Shown here piece after piece: positions 1 to 6,500 of a stretch of 7,572 nt of DNA (position 1 is the first letter of the stretch; each line of letters starts with the position of its first letter). This DNA is from Burkholderiales bacterium (GTDB lineage Bacteria > Pseudomonadota > Gammaproteobacteria > Burkholderiales > JACMKV01). The position numbers and the translations under genes are program-made. The DNA lies in NCBI GenBank assembly GCA_014379915.1, contig JACMKV010000396.1, forward strand, positions 1 to 7,572. Direction: 5' to 3'. The notes beneath the pieces were generated by a model. The model was not told the origin of the DNA and ran no database searches. It saw only the letters and a list, made by a program, of their open reading frames with translations.

Positions 1-128
1 AGTATTTTCATCAGGTTTTCGCATGAGCCCGCAGGATCAGTGCAGCGCCTGAGACTGAACTGCATTGCTTCCTCTTGCAGCCTGATCGCGCCGACCAACG
101 CGGTTAAGCGTCCGACCGGATTCAATCG
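1..128. other. window edge, no assignable gene
   Basis: No gene can be assigned here. Two weak possibilities are visible. On the plus strand, the frame open from base 1 ends in TGA at 130-132 and overlaps the rlmD ATG as ATGA, which would suit a translationally coupled upstream gene, but its 43 codons resemble nothing I recognise. On the minus strand, an ATG at 63-65 is preceded within a few bases by an AGAGGAA purine tract and could start a divergent gene leaving the window after 21 codons. Other minus-strand ATGs (for example 22-24) compete with it. No promoter is clear. Confidence 0.3.
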
Positions 129-1499
129 ATGACGGTGATCGTCGAATCGCTGGATCAGGAAGGGCGCGGTGTCGCCCGCGAACTTGATCAGGCTGGCGGC
201 CAGGCCGGTGGCAAGGTCGTCTTCATAGAAGGCGCCCTGCCGGGTGAAATCGTCAGCTATATCCCGCTGCGTAACAAGAAAAACTTTGCGCTCGCCAGGC
301 TGGACCGAACCTATAAAACGAGCGGCGCCAGAGTCGATCCGAGTTGCCCGAGCTTCGGCGTATGCGGCGGCTGCAGCCTGCAGCATCTTGAGCCGCGGGC
401 TCAGGTCGCCGTCAAGCAGCGCATACTCGAAGAGACGCTTTGGCATATCGGTAAAATCAAAGCGGAAACGCTATTGCCGCCGATTTATGGACCGAGCTGG
501 GGATACCGGCAGCGCGCCCGATTCTCGGTCCGGTACGTCGCCAGGAAGGGCAGGGCGCTGGTCGGCTTTCACGAAAAAAACAGCCGCTATATTGCCGACA
601 TGACGAGCTGCCCAGTCTTGCCCAGGCGCGCATCGGAACTGCTTGCGCCGCTGCAGGCTCTGGTCACCGCGCTGTCGATCAAAAGCCGGGTGCCGCAAAT
701 CGAGCTGTCGATCGGGGAAGAAAATCTGGTCCTCGTGATGCGCATTCTGGAGGCGCTGACGGCCGATGATGAAAGCCTGATCAGACGCTTTGCCGAGCTG
801 CACGGCGTCGTCGTTTTCTTGCAGCCGCGCGGGCCGGGCTCGGCATTTCAGTTTCATCCGGCGCAAGCGGTGACACTCGAATACCGGCTACCAGAATTCG
901 ATTTGCGCATGCCGTTTCATCCGACCGACTTCACGCAGGTCAATCACGCCATCAATCGCGTACTGGTGCGTCGCGCTGTCAGTCTGCTGGCCCCGGCCGA
1001 GGGTGACAGCATCGCCGATCTGTTCTGTGGCTTAGGCAATTTTACGCTTGCGATCGCGCGGCGCGGCGCCAACGTGATCGGCATCGACTGCAGCGAGGCG
1101 CTGGTGCGGCGCGCGAGGGAGAATGCGGCGTACAATGCGCTCGCGCAGAAAGCGCGATTTTTGCAAGCCGATCTGTTTGCAATTTCGGCAATCAAGCTGG
1201 CAACTGAGTTGGCCGGCTTTGGCCGCTTCGACAAACTGCTGATGGATCCGCCGCGCGATGGCGCTGTCGCTGTCGTCAAGGCGCTCGGCGAAGAGATGGA
1301 GCTTCCGCGACGCATCGTTTACGTGTCGTGCAATCCGGCCACCTTGGCCCGCGACGCCGCGCTGCTCACGCAGGTAAAGCGCTACCGATTGACAACCGCG
1401 GGCGTGATCAATATGTTCCCGCATACCTCGCACGTTGAATCGATCGCTTTGTTTGAACTAGCGCGAGGCGTGTCGCAAATGGTTGAAGCAAATGGTTGA
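129..1499 (+). CDS. rlmD: 23S rRNA (uracil-1939-C5)-methyltransferase RlmD
   Basis: Uses S-adenosylmethionine to make 5-methyluridine at position 1939 (E. coli numbering) of 23S rRNA in the cytoplasm; also known as RumA. An N-terminal TRAM RNA-binding domain (about residues 1-62) is followed by the 4Fe-4S cysteines C73, C79 and C82 in CPSFGVCGGC, with the fourth ligand C161 in TSCP. The Rossmann-like methyltransferase domain follows: FTQVN near 273, SAM loop DLFCGLGNF around 297-305, DPPRDGA near 374, nucleophile C401 in VSCNP, and general base E437 in HVES. At 456 residues it is slightly longer than E. coli RlmD, partly through a Gln/Ala/Gly insertion (QAGGQAGG, residues 21-28) in the TRAM domain. 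The ATG has only a weak GGA at 118-120 as ribosome site, but the TRAM domain begins right at this start. All catalytic residues are present, so it should be active. It converges on the BI-1 gene and shares a terminator with it. Confidence 0.96.
   Translation: MTVIVESLDQEGRGVARELDQAGGQAGGKVVFIEGALPGEIVSYIPLRNKKNFALARLDRTYKTSGARVDPSCPSFGVCGGCSLQHLEPRAQVAVKQRILEETLWHIGKIKAETLLPPIYGPSWGYRQRARFSVRYVARKGRALVGFHEKNSRYIADMTSCPVLPRRASELLAPLQALVTALSIKSRVPQIELSIGEENLVLVMRILEALTADDESLIRRFAELHGVVVFLQPRGPGSAFQFHPAQAVTLEYRLPEFDLRMPFHPTDFTQVNHAINRVLVRRAVSLLAPAEGDSIADLFCGLGNFTLAIARRGANVIGIDCSEALVRRARENAAYNALAQKARFLQADLFAISAIKLATELAGFGRFDKLLMDPPRDGAVAVVKALGEEMELPRRIVYVSCNPATLARDAALLTQVKRYRLTTAGVINMFPHTSHVESIALFELARGVSQMVEANG
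189..212 (+). repeat. 12-bp imperfect tandem repeat inside rlmD
   Basis: Two adjacent 12-base units, caggctggcggc and caggccggtggc, each encode Gln-Ala-Gly-Gly. They differ only at synonymous third positions. They lie in a TRAM-domain loop where homologues usually have a shorter turn before the KVVFIEGALPGE strand. Confidence 0.7.
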
Positions 1500-1506
1500 A
1501 GCAAAT
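1481..1506 (+). repeat. 13-bp perfect tandem duplication over the rlmD stop
   Basis: The unit ggttgaagcaaat occurs twice head to tail (1481-1493 and 1494-1506), and a further partial copy, gcaaat, precedes it at 1475-1480. Since 13 is not a multiple of three, the second copy is read in another frame and supplies the TGA at 1497-1499 that ends rlmD. With one copy the frame would run on through the terminator hairpin. Confidence 0.9.
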
Positions 1507-1535
1507 AAAAAGGGCAGCCGAAGCTGCCCTTTTTT
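1507..1535. terminator. bidirectional intrinsic terminator between rlmD and the BI-1 gene
   Basis: A 7-bp GC-rich stem, GGGCAGC (1512-1518) with GCTGCCC (1523-1529), closes a CGAA tetraloop. It is followed by a T-tract at 1530-1535 and preceded by an A-tract at 1507-1511, which also lets the stem lengthen with A-T pairs. The plus strand can terminate rlmD and the minus strand the convergent BI-1 gene, whose stop codon is only 15 bases away. Confidence 0.92.
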
Positions 1536-1549
1536 GATGCCGAGTACGC

Positions 1550-2239
1550 TTATTCGCGTTGACCGGTGAAAGCCAGCAGCAAATGCACGAGGCTCGCGAA
1601 CAAGTTGTAGATGCTCAGATACAAGCTAAGGGTTGCGCTGATGTAGTTGGTTTCGCCGCCGTGAATAATGCGGCTCACGTCATACAGGATGAAACCCGAG
1701 AACAGCAGCACGGCGATCGCCGAAATCGTCAGTGATGCGGCCGGCACCTGGAAGAACAGGTTGGCGATCACCGCGATCATGAAAAGCACCGCGCCTATCA
1801 TCAGGAACTTGCCCATGAAGCTGAAATCCCTGCGCGTGACGGTTGCGATCCCGGCCAAGGTGAAGAAAATCGCCGCCGTGCCGCCGGCCGCCAGACCGAT
1901 GATTTGCCCGCCGTTACGAAAACTCAGTGCAACCTGCAGGATCTGGCTAAGCCACAGCCCCATGAAAAACGTAAACGCCAGCAGCAAGGCAACGCCGACG
2001 CCGCTGTTCTTGGTTTTTTCGATCGCGTAGAAAAAGCCGAACGCGCCCGCCAGAAACAGCAAACTGCCCATGATCGGGTTGGTCGCCATGAACGAAACCT
2101 GCATGTTGATGCCGATCATTGCGCCGATCATGGTCGGGACCATGCTCAGCGCCAGCAGCAGATACGTATTCCGCAAAACCTTGTGCTGGCCAACTGCAAC
2201 TTGCAAAGATTGCGCCGCCGGTATTCGTAGTTCAGCCAT
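1550..2239 (-). CDS. Bax inhibitor-1 family protein, YccA type
   Basis: An inner-membrane protein of the BI-1/TMBIM family with about seven hydrophobic helices (roughly residues 24-45, 55-73, 81-105, 111-134, 143-163, 167-187 and 200-223). The family signature is near the C-terminus: ILYDVSRIIHGGETNYI followed by LSLYLSIYNLF. Family members include BsYetJ, a pH-sensitive calcium leak channel, and E. coli YccA, a substrate and modulator of the membrane protease FtsH. The first aspartate of the BsYetJ di-aspartyl sensor is kept (D187), but the second position is serine (S209), as in YccA and unlike YbhL or YetJ. This favours a YccA-like role and argues against a pH-gated channel; it is inference from sequence. 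The start is placed at the ATG 2237-2239, giving 229 residues, because AGGAG lies 8 bases upstream and the length fits the family. A further-upstream start would add 35 residues that do not look like family sequence. Confidence 0.93.
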   Translation of the reverse strand: MAELRIPAAQSLQVAVGQHKVLRNTYLLLALSMVPTMIGAMIGINMQVSFMATNPIMGSLLFLAGAFGFFYAIEKTKNSGVGVALLLAFTFFMGLWLSQILQVALSFRNGGQIIGLAAGGTAAIFFTLAGIATVTRRDFSFMGKFLMIGAVLFMIAVIANLFFQVPAASLTISAIAVLLFSGFILYDVSRIIHGGETNYISATLSLYLSIYNLFASLVHLLLAFTGQRE

Positions 2240-2247
2240 TGTCACTG

Positions 2248-2253
2248 CTCCTA
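2248..2253 (-). promoter_or_regulatory. ribosome binding site deciding the BI-1 start
   Basis: On the minus strand TAGGAG lies 8 bases before the ATG at 2237-2239. No comparable site precedes the longer in-frame start near 2344, so the shorter product is preferred. Confidence 0.75.
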
Positions 2254-2271
2254 TTGAAAAATCTGTTGCTA

Positions 2272-2300
2272 AGACTACCCAAGCAGCGGTTAAGTTGCAA
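2272..2300 (-). promoter_or_regulatory. possible sigma70-type promoter of the BI-1 gene
   Basis: On the minus strand, TTGCAA (2295-2300) and TAGTCT (2272-2277) are separated by exactly 17 bases, a little upstream of the ribosome binding site. The -35 matches consensus at four of six positions and the -10 only weakly, so this is a candidate. Confidence 0.3.
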
Positions 2301-2348
2301 CTGTGGCGGGGTATTGCTGCCCCTTGTATCATTCGCTTCGACAAGGAT

Positions 2349-2370
2349 TTACGCGGGCTTTACGCGGGCT
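2349..2370 (+). repeat. 11-bp perfect tandem repeat upstream of tRNA-Ser
   Basis: The unit ttacgcgggct is repeated exactly (2349-2359, 2360-2370), ending ten bases before the mature tRNA 5' end. It probably lies in the transcribed leader. A possible -10 element, TATCAT (2327-2332), lies about 50 bases before the tRNA, but no good -35 accompanies it. Confidence 0.8.
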
Positions 2371-2380
2371 CAGGCTTTCC

Positions 2381-2468
2381 GGAAGGGTGGCAGAGTGGTC
2401 TAATGCACTGGTCTTGAAAACCAGCGAGTCGCAAGGCTCCGTGGGTTCGAATCCCACCTCTTCCGCCA
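2381..2468 (+). tRNA. tRNA-Ser(UGA)
   Basis: A class II tRNA reading serine UCN codons, chiefly UCA. The acceptor stem GGAAGGG (2381-2387) pairs with CTCTTCC (2458-2464) with one G-U pair, followed by discriminator G2465 and an encoded CCA (2466-2468). The anticodon stem CTGGT/ACCAG encloses loop CTTGAAA with anticodon TGA at 2415-2417. The long variable arm typical of serine tRNAs forms GAGTC-gcaa-GGCTC. The T arm is GTGGG-TTCGAAT-CCCAC (2441-2457). All pairing is intact, so it should be functional. No second copy of its 3' end appears in the window, so there is no sign of an integrated island at this tRNA. Confidence 0.97.
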
Positions 2469-2551
2469 AGGATGCCCGTCAATCTTCCACGCATCGGTTT
2501 ATCGTTTAGCTGGTCCGCTCCTGCCAGCGACAGCATCGAGTGCCTGCGCAC

Positions 2552-2656
2552 ATGGCGAAAAAGCTTCTCTGGCTGATTTTGATCTGGACTGCCAGCGTCG
2601 TCACGCTCGGCATAATTGCGTACGGTATTCGTTTGTTGATGAACGCTGCCGCGTGA
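2552..2656 (+). CDS. DUF2474-like small membrane protein (34 residues)
   Basis: A tiny ORF running from MAKKLLWLILIW to IRLLMNAAA. It has two basic residues at the N-terminus, then one hydrophobic helix (about residues 5-25) ending in a conserved-looking GIRLLMNAA tail. The pattern K-LLWL-IW--SV--LG--AY-IRLLM-AA matches my recollection of DUF2474 (PF10617), small proteins usually encoded beside cytochrome bd (cydAB/cioAB) genes and suspected to act as CydX-like accessory subunits. No oxidase gene is in this window, so the copy is an orphan as far as can be seen. The function is inferred only from family context. An in-frame GTG at 2540 would add four residues. Ribosome binding signals are weak for both starts (a GAG about 11 bases before the ATG). 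It lies between tRNA-Ser and the discoidin-like gene, 55 bases before the latter, and may share its transcript. Confidence 0.72.
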   Translation: MAKKLLWLILIWTASVVTLGIIAYGIRLLMNAAA

Positions 2657-2698
2657 TGTCCTGACAAAGCTTCGAATCGTCCGGGTTTTGGAGTTCCT

Positions 2699-2705
2699 AA
2701 AGAGG
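2699..2705 (+). promoter_or_regulatory. ribosome binding site deciding the start at 2712
   Basis: AAAGAGG ends six bases before the ATG at 2712, ideal spacing. The alternative in-frame TTG at 2688 has no such site and would add only eight residues. Confidence 0.75.
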
Positions 2706-2711
2706 CCACCG

Positions 2712-3185
2712 ATGCGTAAACGAATCATTGCCTCAGCTCAGCAAGATGGTCTTCCCGCGGACCAGGATTGGTTGAATGTGGAGAGCCTGGCGGCGGTAGA
2801 AATCACTTCCGAGGACGCGGCGCATCCTATCGAATCCGCGTTGCTGCCCGGTCTGCGCTCGGGATGGCGCGCTGCCGGGCCTGGTAAACAAACGATCCGG
2901 CTTCTATTCACGCAACCGCAAGGGCTGCGGCGGATCTGGTTGAACTTTGTAGAGCCGGTTACCGAACGTACGCAAGAGTACGTTCTGCGCTGGTCGCCCG
3001 ATTCCGGGCAGTCGTTTCGGGAAATCGTGCGCCAGCAGTGGAATTTCAACCCTGAGAGCGCGAGTAGCGAGTCGGAAGACTACCGAGTCGATCTGCCGGG
3101 GGTCACTGTGCTCGAGCTCAGCATTGTTCCAGACATAAGCGGCGGAGACGCTGTTGCTTCCCTCGCGCAGTTGCGGCTTGCTTAG
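2712..3185 (+). CDS. discoidin-like (F5/8 type C-like) putative carbohydrate-binding protein
   Basis: A soluble 157-residue protein with no signal peptide or membrane segment, so probably cytoplasmic. After a polar N-terminus (residues 1-18), the segment WLNVESLAAVEITSED (20-35), the HPIESALLPG stretch (39-48), GWRAAGPG (51-58), then alternating strands (TIRLLF, LRRIWLNFVEP, EYVLRWSPDSG) and the C-terminal strands VTVLELSIVPDI and ASLAQLRLA, suggest a jelly-roll of the galactose-binding-like/F5/8 type C kind. Proteobacterial relatives are usually labelled carbohydrate-binding protein, but I know of no experimentally established ligand. The strongly patterned core (RTQEYVLRWSPD, VRQQWNFNP) argues that it is a genuine conserved gene. 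The ATG is chosen for the ribosome site at 2699-2705. Its TAG stop is part of the TTAG target duplication of the adjacent miniature element, so an insertion landed exactly at the gene's end without altering the product. Confidence 0.8.
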   Translation: MRKRIIASAQQDGLPADQDWLNVESLAAVEITSEDAAHPIESALLPGLRSGWRAAGPGKQTIRLLFTQPQGLRRIWLNFVEPVTERTQEYVLRWSPDSGQSFREIVRQQWNFNPESASSESEDYRVDLPGVTVLELSIVPDISGGDAVASLAQLRLA

Positions 3186-3332
3186 GGAACCTCTGATTAA
3201 GTCCCGCGCGGTCGCGACGGGGCTTTATGGGATGCACGCAAAGAAGGCGAAGCCTGGGCTTTGCCCATCTTCGCGGGCATTCAGCCCGTTCTCGTCGAAA
3301 CGCGATCCGCGTGGGACTTAATCAGAGGTTCC
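3186..3332. mobile_element. IS5-type MITE (non-autonomous fold-back element)
   Basis: A 147-bp element bounded by perfect 20-bp inverted repeats, GGAACCTCTGATTAAGTCCC (3186-3205) and its complement (3313-3332). The pairing continues imperfectly inward (CGCGG and TCGCG blocks) to about 33 bp. It is flanked by the direct repeat TTAG (3182-3185 and 3333-3336). A terminal GG and a four-base YTAR duplication are typical of the IS5 group of IS5-family elements, so a related transposase elsewhere in the genome probably moved it. The interior encodes no transposase and carries further hairpins, for example GGGC-ttt-GCCC and CGGGC-attca-GCCCG. The left duplicate overlaps the TAG stop (3183-3185) of the discoidin-like gene. 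As RNA the element would fold into a long hairpin between that gene and pyruvate carboxylase and could affect read-through or mRNA stability. Confidence 0.85.
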
Positions 3333-3336
3333 TTAG

Positions 3337-3511
3337 CCTGTAGCGAAGGGCAGATCAGAGCAAACCATTGCTTTTTTGAAACGGACATGTCAAAGCCGAA
3401 TCCGGCGGTAAGGCGCCATGCGTCATTCCCGCGCCGCCGGCATAATCAGTTTAGGTCGACCTGACACGCGCAGTTCGGTGCAACTCTTCTCCTACGGTCG
3501 TGAGTAAATCG
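3337..3511. other. leader region of pyruvate carboxylase, no clear motifs
   Basis: No convincing gene, promoter or regulatory site is seen here. CATAAT at 3441-3446 resembles a -10 box but lacks a -35 at a proper distance, and TTGAAA at 3376-3381 lacks a matching -10. A short stretch, gtcattcccgc (3422-3432), is shared with the start of the hairpin repeat at 7073-7173 and may be a remnant of that family. Confidence 0.4.
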
Positions 3512-6500
3512 ATGAAAAGCCAGCCGGCCAAGCCTATCAAAAAGATTCTGGTCGCCAATCGCAGCGAGATTTGTATCCGCGTCATGCGCGCGACGGCGGA
3601 GATGGATATACGCACGGTTGCGATCTATTCCCACGAAGACCGCTTCGCGCTGCATCGTTTCAAGGCCGATGAAAGCTATCTGGTCGGCGCCGGCCAGAAA
3701 CCAATTGCCGCGTATCTCGATAGCCGCGACATCATTCGTATCGCGCGCGAGGCCAAGGTAGATGCCATTCATCCGGGTTACGGGTTCCTGTCCGAGAACC
3801 CGGATTTCGCAGAAGCTTGCGCCAGCGCCGGCATCACCTTCATCGGCCCCAAGCCCGATGTGTTGCGGATTCTCGGCGATAAAGTGGCGGCGCGCGCCGC
3901 CGCGCAGAAAGCCGGGGTGCCGGTGCTGCCGGCGTCGGCCGCGCTGCCTCAGGATTTGCGTCAGGTCAGGAAAATCGCTGGCAGGCTAGGCTATCCGCTG
4001 ATGCTGAAGGCGAGCTGGGGCGGTGGCGGGCGCGGCATGCGCGTGATCGAATCGGAAGCCGATCTGCCAGCGCAAATCGAAACCGCCCGTCGCGAAGCGA
4101 AGGCGGCGTTCGGAAATGACGAGGTCTTTCTCGAAAAGCTGGTGATCCGCGCTCGCCACGTCGAGGTTCAGGTGCTGGGCGACCAGCACGGCAATCTGCT
4201 CCACCTGTTCGAGCGCGATTGTTCAGTGCAGCGGCGCAACCAGAAGGTGGTCGAGCGCGCGCCGGCGCTGTATCTGTCGGATGCGCAGCGGCAAACGCTT
4301 TGCGATGCGGCGTTGCGCCTGTGCCGCCAGGTTGATTATTCGCACGCCGGTACCGTCGAGTTCCTGATCGACGCCGATAGCGGGGAATTCTATTTCATCG
4401 AGGTTAATCCGCGCATCCAGGTCGAGCACACGGTCACCGAGGCAGTCACCGGGGTCGACATCGTCAAGGCGCAAATCCGCGTTGCCGAAGGTCAGCGCAT
4501 CGGCGATCCGGAAGGGAAACTGCCGACGCAGGGGCATGTGAAGCTCAATGGCCACGCACTGCAGTGCCGCGTGACAACGGAAGACCCGGAAAACGGCTTC
4601 ACCGCCGACTACGGCAGGCTTGACGCCTATCGCAGTCCGGCCGGTTTCGGCATCCGGCTCGACGGCGGCAATTCCTATGCCGGCGCCATCATCACGCCTT
4701 ACTACGACTCGCTGCTGGTCAAGGTCACGGCATGGGCGCCGACGGCTGCGGAAGCCGTGGCGCGCATGGATCGCGCACTGCGTGAATTCCGCATTCGCGG
4801 GCTCGCGACCAATCTGCAGTTCCTCGAAAACGTGATTCGCCACCCGCTGTTCCGCTCCGGCGAATGCACGACGCGCTTTATCGACACGACACCGGAGCTG
4901 TTCCATTTCACGCGCCGCCGCGATCGCGCGACCAAGCTGCTGAAATTCATCGGCGATGTCGTCATCAATGGCAATCCGGAAATGAAAGGCCGCCCGCAGC
5001 CCGTTGCGACTGGTTTCACTGCTGCGCCGATCAAACCCGATTTCGACATCGCAGGAACGCCCCCGCCCGGCACTCGCGACCTCTTGCATAAACTCGGTCC
5101 GGAAAAATTCGCGCAGTGGATGACGCAGCAAAAGCCGCTGCTGCTGACCGACACCACGATGCGCGACGCCCACCAGTCGCTGTTCGCCACGCGCATGCGC
5201 ACGCGCGACATGCTGGAGATCGCGCCGTATTACGCGCATCTGCTGCCCCAGTTGTTTTCGCTTGAATGCTGGGGTGGCGCGACCTTTGACGTGGCGCTGC
5301 GCTTCCTCAAGGAAGATCCGTGGGAGCGGCTCGCGGGCTTGCGCGAACGCGTTCCCAACATCCTGTTCCAGATGCTGTTGCGCGCATCGAACGCGGTCGG
5401 TTACACGAACTACGCCGACAACGTCGTGCAGCATTTCGTGCGGCAGGCGGCGGCAGCCGGCGTCGATGTATTCCGCGTATTCGATTCGCTGAACTGGGTC
5501 GAAAACATGCGCGTCGCCATCGATGCGGTGCGCGAAACCGGCGCGCTGTGCGAAGGCGCGATCTGCTATACGGGCGATTTGTTCGACGCGAGCCGGCCGA
5601 AGTACGACCTCAAGTATTACGTGACGATGGCGCGAGATCTCGAACGCGCCGGTTGCAACGTGCTCGGCATCAAGGACATGGCGGGCGTATGCCGGCCGCG
5701 CGCCGCCCATGCGCTGATCACCGTGCTCAAGCTGGAAATCGGTTTACCGATCCACTTCCACACCCACGACACCAGCGGCATCGCGGCTGCCAGCGTGCTG
5801 GCAGCGATCGCGGCGGGCTGCGATGCCGTCGACGGCGCCGTGGATGCGATGAGCGGACTGACCTCGCAGCCTAATCTCGGCAGCATCGCCGCGGCATTGA
5901 CCGGCAGCGAGCGCGATCCGCGACTCGATTTCGATGCGCTGCACGGAATCTCGCAATATTGGGAAGGCGTGCGCCGTTACTATGCGGCTTTCGAGGCCGA
6001 CATCCGCTCCGGCACGTCTGACGTTTATCGCCATGAAATGCCCGGCGGCCAGTACACGAATCTGCGCGAACAGGCGCGCGCAATGGGCTTGGCGCACCGC
6101 TGGAGCGAAATTTCGCAGGCGTATGCCGATGTCAACCTGCTGTTCGGCGATATCGTCAAAGTGACGCCGACCTCCAAAGTCGTCGGCGATATGGCGCTGT
6201 TCATGGTCGCCAACGATTTGAAGCCGGCGGACGTACTCGATCCGCAGCGCGAAATCGCGTTTCCGAAATCGGTGGTGTCGATGATGCACGGCGAGCTCGG
6301 CTATCCGCCTGACGGCTTTCCACCCGAACTGCAGCGTAAGGCGCTGAAGGACGTGAAACCAATCGAAGGCCGCCCCGGCGCGAGCCTGCCTGCGGTTGAC
6401 CTGGTAGCCGCGCGCGCTGAAACCGAAAAAGACATAGGCCGCGCCATCAGCGAACCCGAGCTCGCTTCCGCGCTGATGTATCCGAAAGTATTCCGCGATC

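Noticed and set aside
2303..2509. Plus-strand ORF running through tRNA-Ser (contains GRVAEWSNALVLK)
   Set aside because: This is the translation of the tRNA-Ser gene, a familiar spurious ORF in bacterial annotations. The tRNA structure explains the sequence fully.
2360..2728. Minus-strand ORF over tRNA-Ser (contains GGIRTHGALRLAGFQDQC)
   Set aside because: This is the antisense reading of tRNA-Ser, also a common false annotation. It further overlaps the DUF2474-like ORF, and nothing supports it as a gene.
2381..3336. tRNA-Ser as the attachment site of a genomic island
   Set aside because: No integrase gene and no repeated tRNA 3' end occur in the window. The nearby genes look resident, and the only mobile unit is the small IS5-type element.
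3261..3464. 67-codon plus-strand ORF spanning the right half of the MITE
   Set aside because: It consists of the element's inverted repeat and leader DNA, has no ribosome site, and shows no protein-like pattern.
4223..5710. 495-codon minus-strand ORF inside pyruvate carboxylase
   Set aside because: It is antisense to conserved pyruvate carboxylase domains. Long antisense frames are expected in GC-rich codon-biased genes, and the translation is rich in Arg, His and Ala without recognisable motifs.
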